Source: G963674665 sp964609625
Lineage (GTDB): Bacteria > Desulfobacterota > Desulfovibrionia > Desulfovibrionales > Desulfovibrionaceae
Length of the DNA: 63,422 bases
Reading direction: 5' to 3'
Assembly: GCA_964609625.1 (NCBI GenBank)
Contig: CAZSRS010000021.1
Span: forward strand, 1-63,422
This document shows, in pieces, positions 50,504 through 60,850 of the stretch; the first letter of the stretch is position 1; every line of letters starts with the position of its first letter. The translations under genes and the position numbers were made by a program. The notes beneath the pieces were generated by a model. That model did no database searches, was not told where the DNA came from, and was given only the letters and a program-made list of their open reading frames with translations.

Positions 50504-52111
50504 TCAGCTCCAGTCAGGGCCTTGCAGCAACTCCAGGTCCAGAATGTTGCAGTGAACGGCCTCTTGCAATTCGGCCTGCATCAGGGGCGCTCCCCAGAGG
50601 ATGGGCGCCTTGCCGCGCCAGCGGCGCTCGATGAAGTGCTTGAGTTCGTGCAAACCCCGCTCTCCGTGGAGGACTTCGGTGTCGTAGAGGTGCGCGGTGA
50701 CCCGCGGCCCACAAAAGCCGCCCTGGCAGGGTCCCTTGCCAACGCGGCTGCGCTGGCTCACGGCCTTGAGCAGGGAGCGCCCGCGCATGCCCTCGCCCAT
50801 GTCCTGAATCACGGCGTCCACCACCCTGGCCGAGACCATCTCGCACTCGCAGAGGATCACGTCGTCGGCGTGGTGCTCCCCGATCCAGGTCCGAGCGGCG
50901 CGCCCGGGCTCGGACCAGCGCCCCCAGTCGGTCTGGGGTAGGGGCTCGCTGCGCGTCTTGCAGGGCGCCGTCACCCCGAGCTTGGCGCAGACCAGGTCCG
51001 CGGTCTTCTCGGCCATGAGGCGGAACGTGGTCAGTTTGCCGCCGGTGATGGTGATACAATTCTCGATCCCCTCGGCCGCATGATCCAGAAGCACGAAGCC
51101 CCTGCTCACGTCGCGGTCGTCACCCGCGCCACCGCCCAAACGCACCAGGGGACGCACGCCGGCATAGGCGCGGATGTAGCGGGTGTGCCGCAGCACAGGC
51201 ACCATCCTGGCACCTTCCTCGATCATGCGATCCACCTCGGCCACGGTGGGCCGGGCCAAGTCGGGATTGTCGATGCGCTCGGAGGTGGTACCCAGTATGG
51301 AGACGGTGCCGCCGGGCACGAGGATGTCGGAGTCCGAGGCCTTGCGCAGGCGGTTGATCACACGTCGGGCGATGCGGTCCTGGGTGACCACCAGACTACC
51401 CATGGAGTAGAGCACGTTGATGGAGGCACCGGCCATGCGGGCCACGATACCGGCCCAGGCGCCCGAGGCGTTGACCACCACCTCGGCCTGGATTTCGAAC
51501 GGCTCACCGTTGTTGTCGTCCACCCCGCGTACGCCGCGCACCCTGCCCCGCTCCATTATGAAGGATGTGACCCTGGCGTTGCGCAGCACCCCCGCCCCAA
51601 GGGCGCGGGCATGGGCCATGTTGTCCAGGCAGAGCATGAAGGGGTCGATGGCAGCGTCCCTGACCTCGTAGGCAGCGATGCAGTCCGGTGCCAGGGCGGG
51701 TTCGAGTTCCCTGGCCTCCTGGGGCTCAAGCCGGCGGTAGGGTATCCCGAACTTGTCGCAGAGGTCGGGAAAGGCCGCGATGTATGCTTCGTCGTCGCCC
51801 GGGACCGCGACAAAGAGGCCGCCAGTGTCCTCGATGACGTGAGGGGCGACTTTTTTGAGCAACGCGCCCTCCTGGCAGCATTCCCTGGCGGCTTGCGGAT
51901 CCGAGCAGACATAGCGCCCCCCGCTGTGCAGCAAGCCGTGGTTGCCTCCGGAAGCGCCCACGGCGATGTCGCGCTTTTCCACGAGCAGCGGCGCCACCCC
52001 ACGCAGTGCGAGATCCCTGGCCAACCCAGTGCCGGTGGCGCCACCACCGATGATCAGGACACATGTTTCGAACTTCACGCTATCACTCGTGATTTGTTGA
52101 CTGCGCTGCAC
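50504..52111 (-). CDS. glpA: Anaerobic glycerol-3-phosphate dehydrogenase subunit A
   Basis: A 535-residue FAD-dependent dehydrogenase: LIIGGGATGTGLARDLALRG, LVEKRDIAVGASGGNHGLLHSGGRY (read as adjacent motifs), AYAGVRPLV and ITGGKLTTFRLMA. The C-terminal 150 residues have CECEMVSARVVDAVI and GKGPCQGGFC, a BFD-like [2Fe-2S] domain present in GlpA but not in aerobic GlpD. Start is GTG 52111; a GTG 12 codons later (52075) is also possible and neither has a strong ribosome site. Two operator-like elements lie just upstream. Confidence 0.93.
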   Translation of the reverse strand: MQRSQQITSDSVKFETCVLIIGGGATGTGLARDLALRGVAPLLVEKRDIAVGASGGNHGLLHSGGRYVCSDPQAARECCQEGALLKKVAPHVIEDTGGLFVAVPGDDEAYIAAFPDLCDKFGIPYRRLEPQEARELEPALAPDCIAAYEVRDAAIDPFMLCLDNMAHARALGAGVLRNARVTSFIMERGRVRGVRGVDDNNGEPFEIQAEVVVNASGAWAGIVARMAGASINVLYSMGSLVVTQDRIARRVINRLRKASDSDILVPGGTVSILGTTSERIDNPDLARPTVAEVDRMIEEGARMVPVLRHTRYIRAYAGVRPLVRLGGGAGDDRDVSRGFVLLDHAAEGIENCITITGGKLTTFRLMAEKTADLVCAKLGVTAPCKTRSEPLPQTDWGRWSEPGRAARTWIGEHHADDVILCECEMVSARVVDAVIQDMGEGMRGRSLLKAVSQRSRVGKGPCQGGFCGPRVTAHLYDTEVLHGERGLHELKHFIERRWRGKAPILWGAPLMQAELQEAVHCNILDLELLQGPDWS

Positions 52112-52138
52112 ATCATGAAAAAAACCGCGAAAAAATGC

Positions 52139-52154
52139 TTTTCACTTGTGAAAA
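52139..52154. promoter_or_regulatory. GlpR operator candidate O1 (glpA side)
   Basis: TTTTCACTTGTGAAAA is a near-perfect palindrome whose 14-bp core (52140-52153) fits TTTC-N6-GAAA. It lies 28 bp upstream of the glpA start codon, where repressor binding would block transcription of the dehydrogenase genes. Confidence 0.65.
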
Positions 52155-52255
52155 AAAACTCGAAGTGTTAGGCTCGTCTTCAAAGGATCACCGGCTGTTC
52201 GACATCTGGAATGGACCTTAGCCTACCAGAGACTGAGCGTTTCGTCACCATTTTT

Positions 52256-52302
52256 TTTCATAATAGAAAACAATTTTTTGAAAAACGCTTTCGATTCCGA
52301 AA
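52256..52302. promoter_or_regulatory. GlpR operator candidates O2 and O3 (glpR side)
   Basis: Two more 14-bp TTTC-N6-GAAA elements: 52256-52269 (centre ATAATA) and 52289-52302 (centre GATTCC), 33 bp apart, that is about three helical turns, so both would sit on one face of the DNA. The second ends 14 bp before the glpR ATG, consistent with autorepression. Confidence 0.55.
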
Positions 52303-52316
52303 AAAGAGAGTTCGAC

Positions 52317-53171
52317 ATGACAGACGACTCCATCCAGTACCTTGACGAGCCGCGGACCCTCGCCCTTGTCGACGAGGAACAGGACAAGACGCCGGGGGAC
52401 GGCAAACAGGCCTCGGTACGCCAGCGCCAACATCAGATGCTCACCATGATCCGGGAGGCGGGTTTCGTGTCCATCCAGGACTTGGCCACCCACTTCAAGG
52501 TCACGCCGCAGACCGTGCGCCGCGACATCAACTCCCTGAGCGAGGAAGGACTGGTGCAGCGGCATCACGGCGGCGCGGGGGTGGGACTGTCCACGGAAAA
52601 TGTGGACTACGTCAGCCGCAAGGTGCTGCACAAGGCCGAGAAGATGCGCATCGCCGCAGAAGTGGCCAAGAACATCCCACCCAGGTCCTCGCTGTTCATC
52701 AACATCGGCACCACCACCGAAGAAGTAGCCCGCGCCCTGGTCAATCACGACCGCCTGCGGGTCATCACCAACAACCTGCACGTGGCCGCCATCCTGGGGG
52801 GCAACGAGAACCTGCAAGTCCTGGTGGCCGGCGGCATGGTCAGGCCCCGCGACGGCGGCATCGTGGGCGAGGCGGCCAGCGAGTTCATCCGCCAGTTCAA
52901 GGTGGATTTCGGAATCATCGGCATCAGCGGCATCGACATGGACGGGACCCTGTTGGACTTCGACTACCGGGAAGTCCGCACCGCCAGGGCGATCATCGAG
53001 AACTCACGCAAGGTTTTCCTGGTCACGGACCACACCAAGTTCGGCCGCAACGCCATGGTCAGGCTGGGCAATATCCAGGAGCTCTACGCACTGTTCACCG
53101 ACCGCGAGCCGCCTCAGCAACTGCTCGAAGTCATTCAAAAAAGTGAAGTGAAGCTGTTCGTCGCCAGTTGA
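52317..53171 (+). CDS. glpR: GlpR, DeoR-family glycerol regulon repressor
   Basis: A 284-residue DeoR-family repressor. After an unusual acidic N-terminal extension of about 35 residues come the helix-turn-helix (RQHQMLTMIREAGFVSIQDLA, VTPQTVRRDINSLSEEG) and the sugar-phosphate-sensing domain (INIGTTTEEVARAL, AGGMVRPRDGGIVGEAA, FLVTDHTKFGRNAMV). It should be released by glycerol-3-phosphate. ATG 52317 has GAGAG 7 bp upstream. It lies divergent from glpA and upstream of the glycerol ABC genes, with operator candidates on both sides. Confidence 0.92.
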   Translation: MTDDSIQYLDEPRTLALVDEEQDKTPGDGKQASVRQRQHQMLTMIREAGFVSIQDLATHFKVTPQTVRRDINSLSEEGLVQRHHGGAGVGLSTENVDYVSRKVLHKAEKMRIAAEVAKNIPPRSSLFINIGTTTEEVARALVNHDRLRVITNNLHVAAILGGNENLQVLVAGGMVRPRDGGIVGEAASEFIRQFKVDFGIIGISGIDMDGTLLDFDYREVRTARAIIENSRKVFLVTDHTKFGRNAMVRLGNIQELYALFTDREPPQQLLEVIQKSEVKLFVAS

Positions 53172-53237
53172 TGTCCCAGGATTCTCGCTCTAAGCGGGTC
53201 AGACCTTTTCATTTTTTTGTTTTCATTTTTTTCGAGT

Positions 53238-53272
53238 TTTCACTTGAGAAAATTTTATACAGCTGGTATAGG
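53238..53272 (+). promoter_or_regulatory. Promoter and operator O4 of the glycerol ABC operon
   Basis: A sigma-70 candidate, TTGAGA (53244-53249), 17 bases, TATAGG (53267-53272), is overlapped at its -35 by TTTCACTTGAGAAA (53238-53251), which matches O1 at 13 of 14 positions. Repressor binding there would occlude RNA polymerase. The 160-bp leader to glpS holds several TTTTCAT repeats just upstream but no recognised riboswitch. Confidence 0.65.
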
Positions 53273-53429
53273 TTCGAAACGAAAACGTAACATCACCAAG
53301 ATCGCGGCTCTTTCAAACAGCCGCCCAGGCGCCTGACCGGCGCCCCGGAATCGCAACACCTCGTACTGGCACACGATTCACGTCGATGCCATGTATTTCC
53401 ACCTTGGGAGCTACGCGGGAGAGGACCTC

Positions 53430-54530
53430 ATGGAGTTGACGCTCAAGACAGTCGACAAAGCCGTAGCCTCGGAAATCCACCTCAAGGACATCAACCTCAC
53501 GCTGCATTCCGGAGAGCGGTATGTCATCCTTGGCAGAACGCTGGCCGGCAAGACCTCCCTACTCCGCATCCTGGCAGGCCTGGACCGCCCCTCCAAGGGA
53601 AAAATCCTCATCGACGGCAAGGACGTCACCGGGGTTTCCGTTCGCAAGCGCAACATCTCCATGGTCTACCAGCAGTTCATTAACTACCCCTCGCAGACCA
53701 TCTACGACAACATCGCCTCCCCATTGAAAAACGCCCGCATGCCCAAGGACGAGATCGACCGCCGGGTGCGCGAGGCGGCCAAGCTCCTGCACATCGACAA
53801 CCTCCTGGATCGTCTGCCCGCGGAACTGAGCGGCGGACAGCAGCAGCGCACGGCCATCGCCCGCGCCCTGGTCAAGGACTCCCCCCTGCTGCTCCTCGAC
53901 GAACCTCTCGTGAACCTCGACTACAAACTCCGCGAGGAACTTCGCGAGGAACTCCTGAATATTTTCACCAAACGCGAGTCCATCGTGGTCTACACCACCA
54001 CGGAACCCAGCGAGGCCCTGATGCTCGGGGGGAATATCATCGTCATGCACGAGGGGCGCGTGCTGCAGGTCGGGCCGACGCAACAGGTCTACGAGAACCC
54101 CAAACTGACCAAGGTGGCCGAAGTGCTCAGTGACCCACCCATCAACTTCCTCACGGCCATCGTCGAAGGCGGCCAAGCCAAGCTGCGCCTAGGCATAGAC
54201 ATCCCCCTCGAAGGCCATCTCGCGGACCTCTCCCCCGGCGAATACACCTTCGGCGTGCGCGCCCACCACTTCCACATCTCCCGCAACACACCGGACGACA
54301 TCGAAATCCAGTCAAGGGTCGATCTCGCCGAAATCAACGGCTCCGAGACCTTTGTCCACTTCTGGTACCGCAACCGCTCCCTGGTGGTGCAGGCCGAGGG
54401 CGTGCACACCTTCACCGTGGGACAGGACATCTCCGTGTTCGTGCATCCCAGCGAGTTCTTCATGTTCGACAGGCAGGGGACTCTGTTCAGGTCGCCGAAC
54501 CGTTCAACCGCCGGCAGTGCGGCGGCATAG
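53430..54530 (+). CDS. glpS: Glycerol ABC transporter ATPase GlpS
   Basis: A 366-residue UgpC/MalK-like ATPase. Walker A is GRTLAGKTS (35-43), intact LSGGQ (133-137), Walker B LLLDEPL (D157-E158), but the switch-histidine motif reads YTTTEP with T191 where H is expected and E192 for D. A C-terminal TOBE/OB-like domain spans about 240-350. The name follows the GlpSTPQV glycerol importer of Rhizobium. ATG 53430 has GAGAGG upstream. Its pairing with GlpT would give one complete and one degenerate ATP site. Confidence 0.88.
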   Translation: MELTLKTVDKAVASEIHLKDINLTLHSGERYVILGRTLAGKTSLLRILAGLDRPSKGKILIDGKDVTGVSVRKRNISMVYQQFINYPSQTIYDNIASPLKNARMPKDEIDRRVREAAKLLHIDNLLDRLPAELSGGQQQRTAIARALVKDSPLLLLDEPLVNLDYKLREELREELLNIFTKRESIVVYTTTEPSEALMLGGNIIVMHEGRVLQVGPTQQVYENPKLTKVAEVLSDPPINFLTAIVEGGQAKLRLGIDIPLEGHLADLSPGEYTFGVRAHHFHISRNTPDDIEIQSRVDLAEINGSETFVHFWYRNRSLVVQAEGVHTFTVGQDISVFVHPSEFFMFDRQGTLFRSPNRSTAGSAAA

Positions 54531-54539
54531 GGGGCAGCC

Positions 54540-55625
54540 ATGGCGCGCATCACGCTCGACAAGCTCGCTCACAGCTATTTACCGGCCCCCAAAGGCCCCG
54601 AGGACTACGCCCTCAAAATGATCGACACCACCTGGGATGACGGCGGCGCCTATGCCCTGCTCGGTCCCTCGGGCTGCGGCAAGACCACCATGCTCAACAT
54701 CATCTCCGGCCTGCTCAGACCCAGCCACGGCCGGGTGCTCTACGGCGACACGGACGTCACCGGCTTCAAGCCGGAGCTGCGCAACATCGCCCAAGTATTC
54801 CAGTTTCCCGTGCTCTACGACACCATGACGGTCTACAACAACCTGGCCTTCCCCCTGAAAAACCGCGGCATGGCCTCGGACCATATCGACAAAAGGGTCA
54901 AGGAGATCGCCGAAATCCTGGACCTCACACCCTTCCTGCACAAAAGAGCGGCCAACCTCGCGGCCGACGCCAAGCAGAAAATCTCCCTGGGGCGCGGCCT
55001 GGTGCGTAGCGACGTGGCCGCCATCCTCTTCGACGAACCTCTCACCGTCATCGATCCACACCTCAAGTGGCAACTGCGACGCAAGCTCAAGGAAATCCAC
55101 AAGCAGTTCAACCTGACCATGATCTACGTGACCCACGACCAGGTGGAGGCCATGACCTTCGCCGAAAAGATCGTGGTCATGTACGAGGGCGAGATCGTCC
55201 AGATCGGCACGCCCCAGGAGTTGTTCGAGACCCCGGAGCACACCTTCGTGGGCTATTTCATCGGCAGTCCAGGCATGAACCTGCTGCCCTGCACCCTGGA
55301 CAACGGCAAGGCCCTGATTCCGGGCGGCAGCGTGGCCCTGGAGCCAGCCTTGGCCAAAGCCGCGACCAAGGCCTCGGGGATGTTTGAACTGGGTATCCGC
55401 CCCATGTACCTGAAGCTCCACGACGCGGAAGTCCCCAGCAGCGTCCTGGGGCGCATCACCCTCGTGGAGGACCAGGGCAGCAGCAAGATCGTCAGCGTTC
55501 GGGTCAACGGCACGCAACTCAAGTCCTGGCTGTCCGAGGGCAAGCCCGTGCCCGCCGAGAACTGCTGGGTCGAGTTTCCGGCGGAGCGCACCCGTCTCTT
55601 CCGCAACGGCAAGCTGGTCAAATAG
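54540..55625 (+). CDS. glpT: Glycerol ABC transporter ATPase GlpT
   Basis: A 361-residue ABC ATPase with canonical Walker A GPSGCGKTT (42-50), Walker B ILFDEPLTVID (D165-E166) and switch H199 (YVTHDQ), but the signature LSGGQ is replaced by LAADAKQ (140-146). A TOBE-type domain follows at about 240-355. It complements GlpS, which has the good signature but lacks the switch histidine. Not related to the E. coli antiporter also called GlpT. It starts 9 bp after the glpS stop. Confidence 0.88.
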   Translation: MARITLDKLAHSYLPAPKGPEDYALKMIDTTWDDGGAYALLGPSGCGKTTMLNIISGLLRPSHGRVLYGDTDVTGFKPELRNIAQVFQFPVLYDTMTVYNNLAFPLKNRGMASDHIDKRVKEIAEILDLTPFLHKRAANLAADAKQKISLGRGLVRSDVAAILFDEPLTVIDPHLKWQLRRKLKEIHKQFNLTMIYVTHDQVEAMTFAEKIVVMYEGEIVQIGTPQELFETPEHTFVGYFIGSPGMNLLPCTLDNGKALIPGGSVALEPALAKAATKASGMFELGIRPMYLKLHDAEVPSSVLGRITLVEDQGSSKIVSVRVNGTQLKSWLSEGKPVPAENCWVEFPAERTRLFRNGKLVK

Positions 55626-55637
55626 GGAAAGACAGCC

Positions 55638-56510
55638 ATGGAAAAATGGGAAAACAACCGAGGCTGGTTCCTGATCATCCCGGTCTTTGTCATCGTCGCC
55701 TTCAGCGCCATCATCCCCCTGATGACGGTGATCAACTACTCCGTGCAGGATATTTTCGGTCCTGGCCAACGCTTCTTCGTGGGCACGGAGTGGTTCGAGG
55801 AGGTACTCAACGACAACAGACTCCACGACGCGCTCTTGCGGCAGTTCCTGTTTTCCGGGCTGGTGCTGCTCATCGAAATGCCCCTGGGCATCATGATCGC
55901 CCTGTGCATGCCCAAGAAAGGCTGGGGTTCCTCGGCCAGCTTGGTCATCCTGGCCCTGCCCCTGCTCATTCCTTGGAACGTCATCGGCACCATCTGGATC
56001 ATCTTCACCCGCCCCGACATCGGACTGCTGGGCTACAGCATCAACAACCTCGGCATTCCCTTCGATCACACCGCGCACCCCACTGACGCCTGGGTCACGC
56101 TTATGCTCATGGAGGTCTGGCACTGGACGCCGCTGGTGGCGCTCCTGGCTTATGCCGGCCTGCGGGCCATTCCCGAGGCCTTCTACCAGGCGGCCAGGAT
56201 CGACGGAGCCTCGCGCTGGGCCACCTTCTGGTACATCGAGCTGCCCAAGATGCGCGGCGTGCTGACCATCGCCCTGCTCCTGCGCTTCATGGACAGCTTC
56301 CTGATCTATGCCGAACCCTTCGTGCTCACTGGGGGCGGGCCTGGTAACTCCACGACATTCCTCTCCATCTACCTGGTGAAGATCGCCGTGGGGCAGTTCG
56401 ACCTGGGACCGGCGGCCGCCTTCTCCCTGGTCTACTTCCTCATCGTACTGCTCTTCAGCTGGCTGTTCTATCAGGCACTGCAAAACGTCGGAAGAGGAGA
56501 AAAGGCATGA
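55638..56510 (+). CDS. glpP: Glycerol ABC transporter permease GlpP
   Basis: A 290-residue inner-membrane permease (MalF/UgpA type) with six membrane segments and the EAA loop EAFYQAARIDGASRWATFWYIELPK (split motifs near 175-200), which docks the ATPases. ATG 55638 is 12 bp after glpT. The stop overlaps the glpQ start as ATGA. Confidence 0.92.
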   Translation: MEKWENNRGWFLIIPVFVIVAFSAIIPLMTVINYSVQDIFGPGQRFFVGTEWFEEVLNDNRLHDALLRQFLFSGLVLLIEMPLGIMIALCMPKKGWGSSASLVILALPLLIPWNVIGTIWIIFTRPDIGLLGYSINNLGIPFDHTAHPTDAWVTLMLMEVWHWTPLVALLAYAGLRAIPEAFYQAARIDGASRWATFWYIELPKMRGVLTIALLLRFMDSFLIYAEPFVLTGGGPGNSTTFLSIYLVKIAVGQFDLGPAAAFSLVYFLIVLLFSWLFYQALQNVGRGEKA

Positions 56511-57310
56511 ACGGAAAACTCAGAACTTTCGCCCTGATCTTCTACTTCATCCTGCTCATGCTGCCAATCTATTGGATGCTGAACATGTCCCTGCGCACCA
56601 ACGCGGACATCCTGGGGAGTTTCGCACTCTACCCGCATTCCCCCACCTTGGCCAACTTCGAAAAAATCCTCACGGACTCCTCCTGGTACTCGGGATACAT
56701 CAACTCCATCATCTACGTGACCATCAACACACTCATCTCCCTGGTCACGGCCCTGCCCGCGGCCTACGCCTTCTCGCGCTTCAAGTTCATCGGCGACAAG
56801 CACATCTTCTTCTGGCTGTTGACCAACCGTATGGCTCCCCCCGCAGTGTTCCTGCTGCCCTTTTTCCAGCTCTACTCCACCTTCGGACTCATCGACACGC
56901 ACATCGCCGTGGCCCTGGCCCACTGTCTGTTCAACGTGCCCCTGGCCGTGTGGATCCTCGAGGGCTTCATGTCCGGCGTACCGCGTGAGATCGACGAGAC
57001 CGCCTTCATCGACGGCTACAGCTTCCCACGCTTCTTCCTCATGGTGTTCATTCCGCTGATCCGCGCCGGCATCGGCGTCACCGCCTTCTTCTGCTTCATG
57101 TTCTCCTGGGTGGAACTGCTCCTGGCGCGCACCCTGACCACCACCCAGGCCAAGCCTATCGCCGCCACCATGACCCGCACCGTCAGCGCCTCGGGATTGG
57201 ACTGGGGCCTTCTGGCCGCGGCCGGCATACTGACCATCGTCCCCGGCGCGCTGGTGATCTGGTTCGTCCGCAACCACATGGCCAAGGGCTTTGCCCTGGG
57301 CCGGGTGTAA
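56507..57310 (+). CDS. glpQ: Glycerol ABC transporter permease GlpQ
   Basis: A 267-residue MalG/UgpE-type permease with six membrane segments and the EAA loop PREIDETAFIDGYSFPRFFLMVFIPL near 165-190. It forms the channel with GlpP. Not the glycerophosphodiesterase that also carries the symbol glpQ. Its ATG overlaps the glpP stop. Confidence 0.92.
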   Translation: MNGKLRTFALIFYFILLMLPIYWMLNMSLRTNADILGSFALYPHSPTLANFEKILTDSSWYSGYINSIIYVTINTLISLVTALPAAYAFSRFKFIGDKHIFFWLLTNRMAPPAVFLLPFFQLYSTFGLIDTHIAVALAHCLFNVPLAVWILEGFMSGVPREIDETAFIDGYSFPRFFLMVFIPLIRAGIGVTAFFCFMFSWVELLLARTLTTTQAKPIAATMTRTVSASGLDWGLLAAAGILTIVPGALVIWFVRNHMAKGFALGRV

Positions 57311-57328
57311 GCCAAAGGAGCGCAAGGC

Positions 57329-57607
57329 ATGGACCTGGAATGGATGGCCTGGACCCCTGTCACGGCTGGGTTCTTCATCATCATCTTCCTCATGCTCGTA
57401 GGCATGGCCGTTTGGGAAGTCGTCTCCCCCAACGTCGAGCGCAGAGGACTCTTGCCCATCGCCACCACCCGAGGCGACCGCTTCTTCATCGGACTTCTCG
57501 GCAGCGCCTACATCACCGTCGCCTGGATCGGCTTCACGGACTGGAGCCTCTGGTTCTCGCTGCCAGTTTCGGCTTGCTATCTCATCCTCATGATGCGGTA
57601 CGGTTGA
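57329..57607 (+). CDS. DUF2160-type small membrane protein of the glycerol ABC operon
   Basis: A 92-residue protein with two or three membrane segments (about 6-26, 48-64, 68-86) and MDLEWMAWTPVTAGFF at the N-terminus. Small proteins of this family are encoded in glycerol ABC operons; their role is unknown, perhaps assembly of the permease. It starts 18 bp after glpQ with AGGAG upstream. Confidence 0.8.
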   Translation: MDLEWMAWTPVTAGFFIIIFLMLVGMAVWEVVSPNVERRGLLPIATTRGDRFFIGLLGSAYITVAWIGFTDWSLWFSLPVSACYLILMMRYG

Positions 57608-57710
57608 TACGCGTCACGACTCGAATCATCCATCCGGAGGTAACGGGGGTCTCCCCACCCACGTATTGAGGCAGGCACTTCAACCCAACATCAAATTCGA
57701 GGAGGTGGCT

Positions 57711-59465
<1,755 letters not shown>

Positions 59466-59487
59466 TCTCACTCCCCGCCTTACTCCG

Positions 59488-59518
59488 AAGGGGGCCCCAG
59501 CGGCCCCCTTCTCTTTTC
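59488..59518 (+). terminator. Intrinsic terminator of the glycerol ABC operon
   Basis: AAGGGGGCC (59488-59496) and its complement (59502-59510) make a 9-bp GC-rich stem with a 5-base loop, followed by CTCTTTTC. It ends the glpSTPQ-V unit. Confidence 0.85.
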
Positions 59519-59830
59519 CGCAACATGCCGTCCGCGGTTCACCCTACTCCGTGAAACAAATAACGCAGCACTCCGGACAAGCAATAACAAGAAGAACCAC
59601 GTTTCTGGATACTCTCGGATCATGCAGCATGCGGTAGCGACCATGCCAAAACACGCACTCACCCTGCATCCGTTTCCCGTTACATTCCATCTCGCATATC
59701 CACACCGCGTACATATGCAGCTCTCTCCCTCCATATCTTCTGTTGCCAACGCGCTGCATATTGGATAAAGCACCAAGACATGCTCTCCGCTGCTTACCAT
59801 GCAGCATTCTACAGGGCCGGATACCTGCTC
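59519..59830. other. 312-bp intergenic region before the radical SAM operon
   Basis: No gene is supported. The stretch is rich in GCATG/ATGCAGC words (for example near 59620-59635, 59715-59720 and 59797-59805), including the short palindromic CATGCAGCATG. I could not fold a convincing TPP, SAM or cobalamin riboswitch by eye. A weak promoter-like TTGCCA lies near 59742. Confidence 0.35.
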
Positions 59831-60850
59831 ATGACCAGGACACTCTCCCCCCGCATTCAGGATCTCCTGCGTAAGGCCGAAGACCTGCAGGGCCTTGACG
59901 CCGCCGAAGCCGTGGAACTCCTGCGTCTCGACCTGCGTTCTCCCGAAGTCTACGCCCTGATGCACACCGCTGACAGCATCTCCTGCCGAACCTTCGGCCG
60001 CAAGGCGGAACGCCATTTCCACATCGGTCTCAACGTGGAGCAATGTCGCTTCAACTGCCTCTTCTGCTCTCTCACCGAAAAAGCCGCCGTGTTCCACGAG
60101 AAGATCGACTTCGGCATGGAGCAAATCCTGGCCTGGGCCAAGAGCGCCGAAGAACAAGGCGCCGACGCCCTCAACCTCATGACCACCGGCTTTTACAGCT
60201 TCGAACGGCTTCTCGATGTGGGGCGCACGCTCCGCGACTCCGTTGCCGTGCCCCTGGTGGCCAACACCCGCGACATCGACCACAAGGAAGGCGAGGCGCT
60301 GCTCGATGCCGGCTTCCTGGGCTGCTACCACGCCATCCGCCTCGGCGAGGGGCGTGACACGCCCTTCAACCCCGAAAAACGTCGCAGGACCGTGCAGGTC
60401 TTCCGCGACGTGGGGCTGCTCTGGATGAACTGCGTTGAACCCGTGGGACCGGAGCACAGCCTGGAAGAAATCGCCGGGCTCATGGTCTATGCCAGGGAAA
60501 TGGGCGCCACTTACTCCGGCGTCATGCGCCGCATCAATTTTCCCGGCTCACCCATGCAGCGCCACGGCATGATCACGGAGCGCGAGATGGCCCGCATGGT
60601 GGCCGTGAGCCGGCTGGTCATGGGCCACACCCCCCGCGCCCACTGCACACACGAACCCCACGCCGCCTCGCTCCTGGCCGGCGCCAACCTCTTTTTTCCG
60701 GAAGTGGGCTCCAGCCCCCGCGACCTGGCCGCGGACACCGGCGAGGGGCGCGGACAAGACCTGGAACGCTGCGCCCGCATCTTCCGGGAAATGGACCTGG
60801 ACCCGTCCCTGCCCTCCAACTGCTTTCCTCGCTTCCCACAGGAGGTATGA
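59831..60850 (+). CDS. Radical SAM enzyme, BioB/ThiH-like
   Basis: A 339-residue radical SAM protein with the [4Fe-4S] motif CRFNCLFC (C72, C76, C79), GADALNLMTTGFYSF (SAM-binding region) and a TIM-barrel with GEGRDTPFNPEKRRR and ASLLAGANLFFPEVGSSPRD near the C-terminus, like biotin synthase-type barrels. It should generate a 5'-deoxyadenosyl radical; the substrate is unknown. Start ATG 59831 is chosen; ATG 59780 is possible and neither has a strong ribosome site. Its stop overlaps the binding-protein start, so enzyme and importer are co-translated. Confidence 0.82.
   Translation: MTRTLSPRIQDLLRKAEDLQGLDAAEAVELLRLDLRSPEVYALMHTADSISCRTFGRKAERHFHIGLNVEQCRFNCLFCSLTEKAAVFHEKIDFGMEQILAWAKSAEEQGADALNLMTTGFYSFERLLDVGRTLRDSVAVPLVANTRDIDHKEGEALLDAGFLGCYHAIRLGEGRDTPFNPEKRRRTVQVFRDVGLLWMNCVEPVGPEHSLEEIAGLMVYAREMGATYSGVMRRINFPGSPMQRHGMITEREMARMVAVSRLVMGHTPRAHCTHEPHAASLLAGANLFFPEVGSSPRDLAADTGEGRGQDLERCARIFREMDLDPSLPSNCFPRFPQEV

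Noticed and set aside
54579..56483. 634-residue minus-strand frame opposite glpT and glpP
   Set aside because: Antisense to two conserved transporter genes and full of Asp/Gly/Gln/His runs.
59519..59830. TPP or other riboswitch before the radical SAM operon
   Set aside because: I could not find the conserved TPP-type loops or a matching fold by eye; only short palindromic ATGCA words occur.
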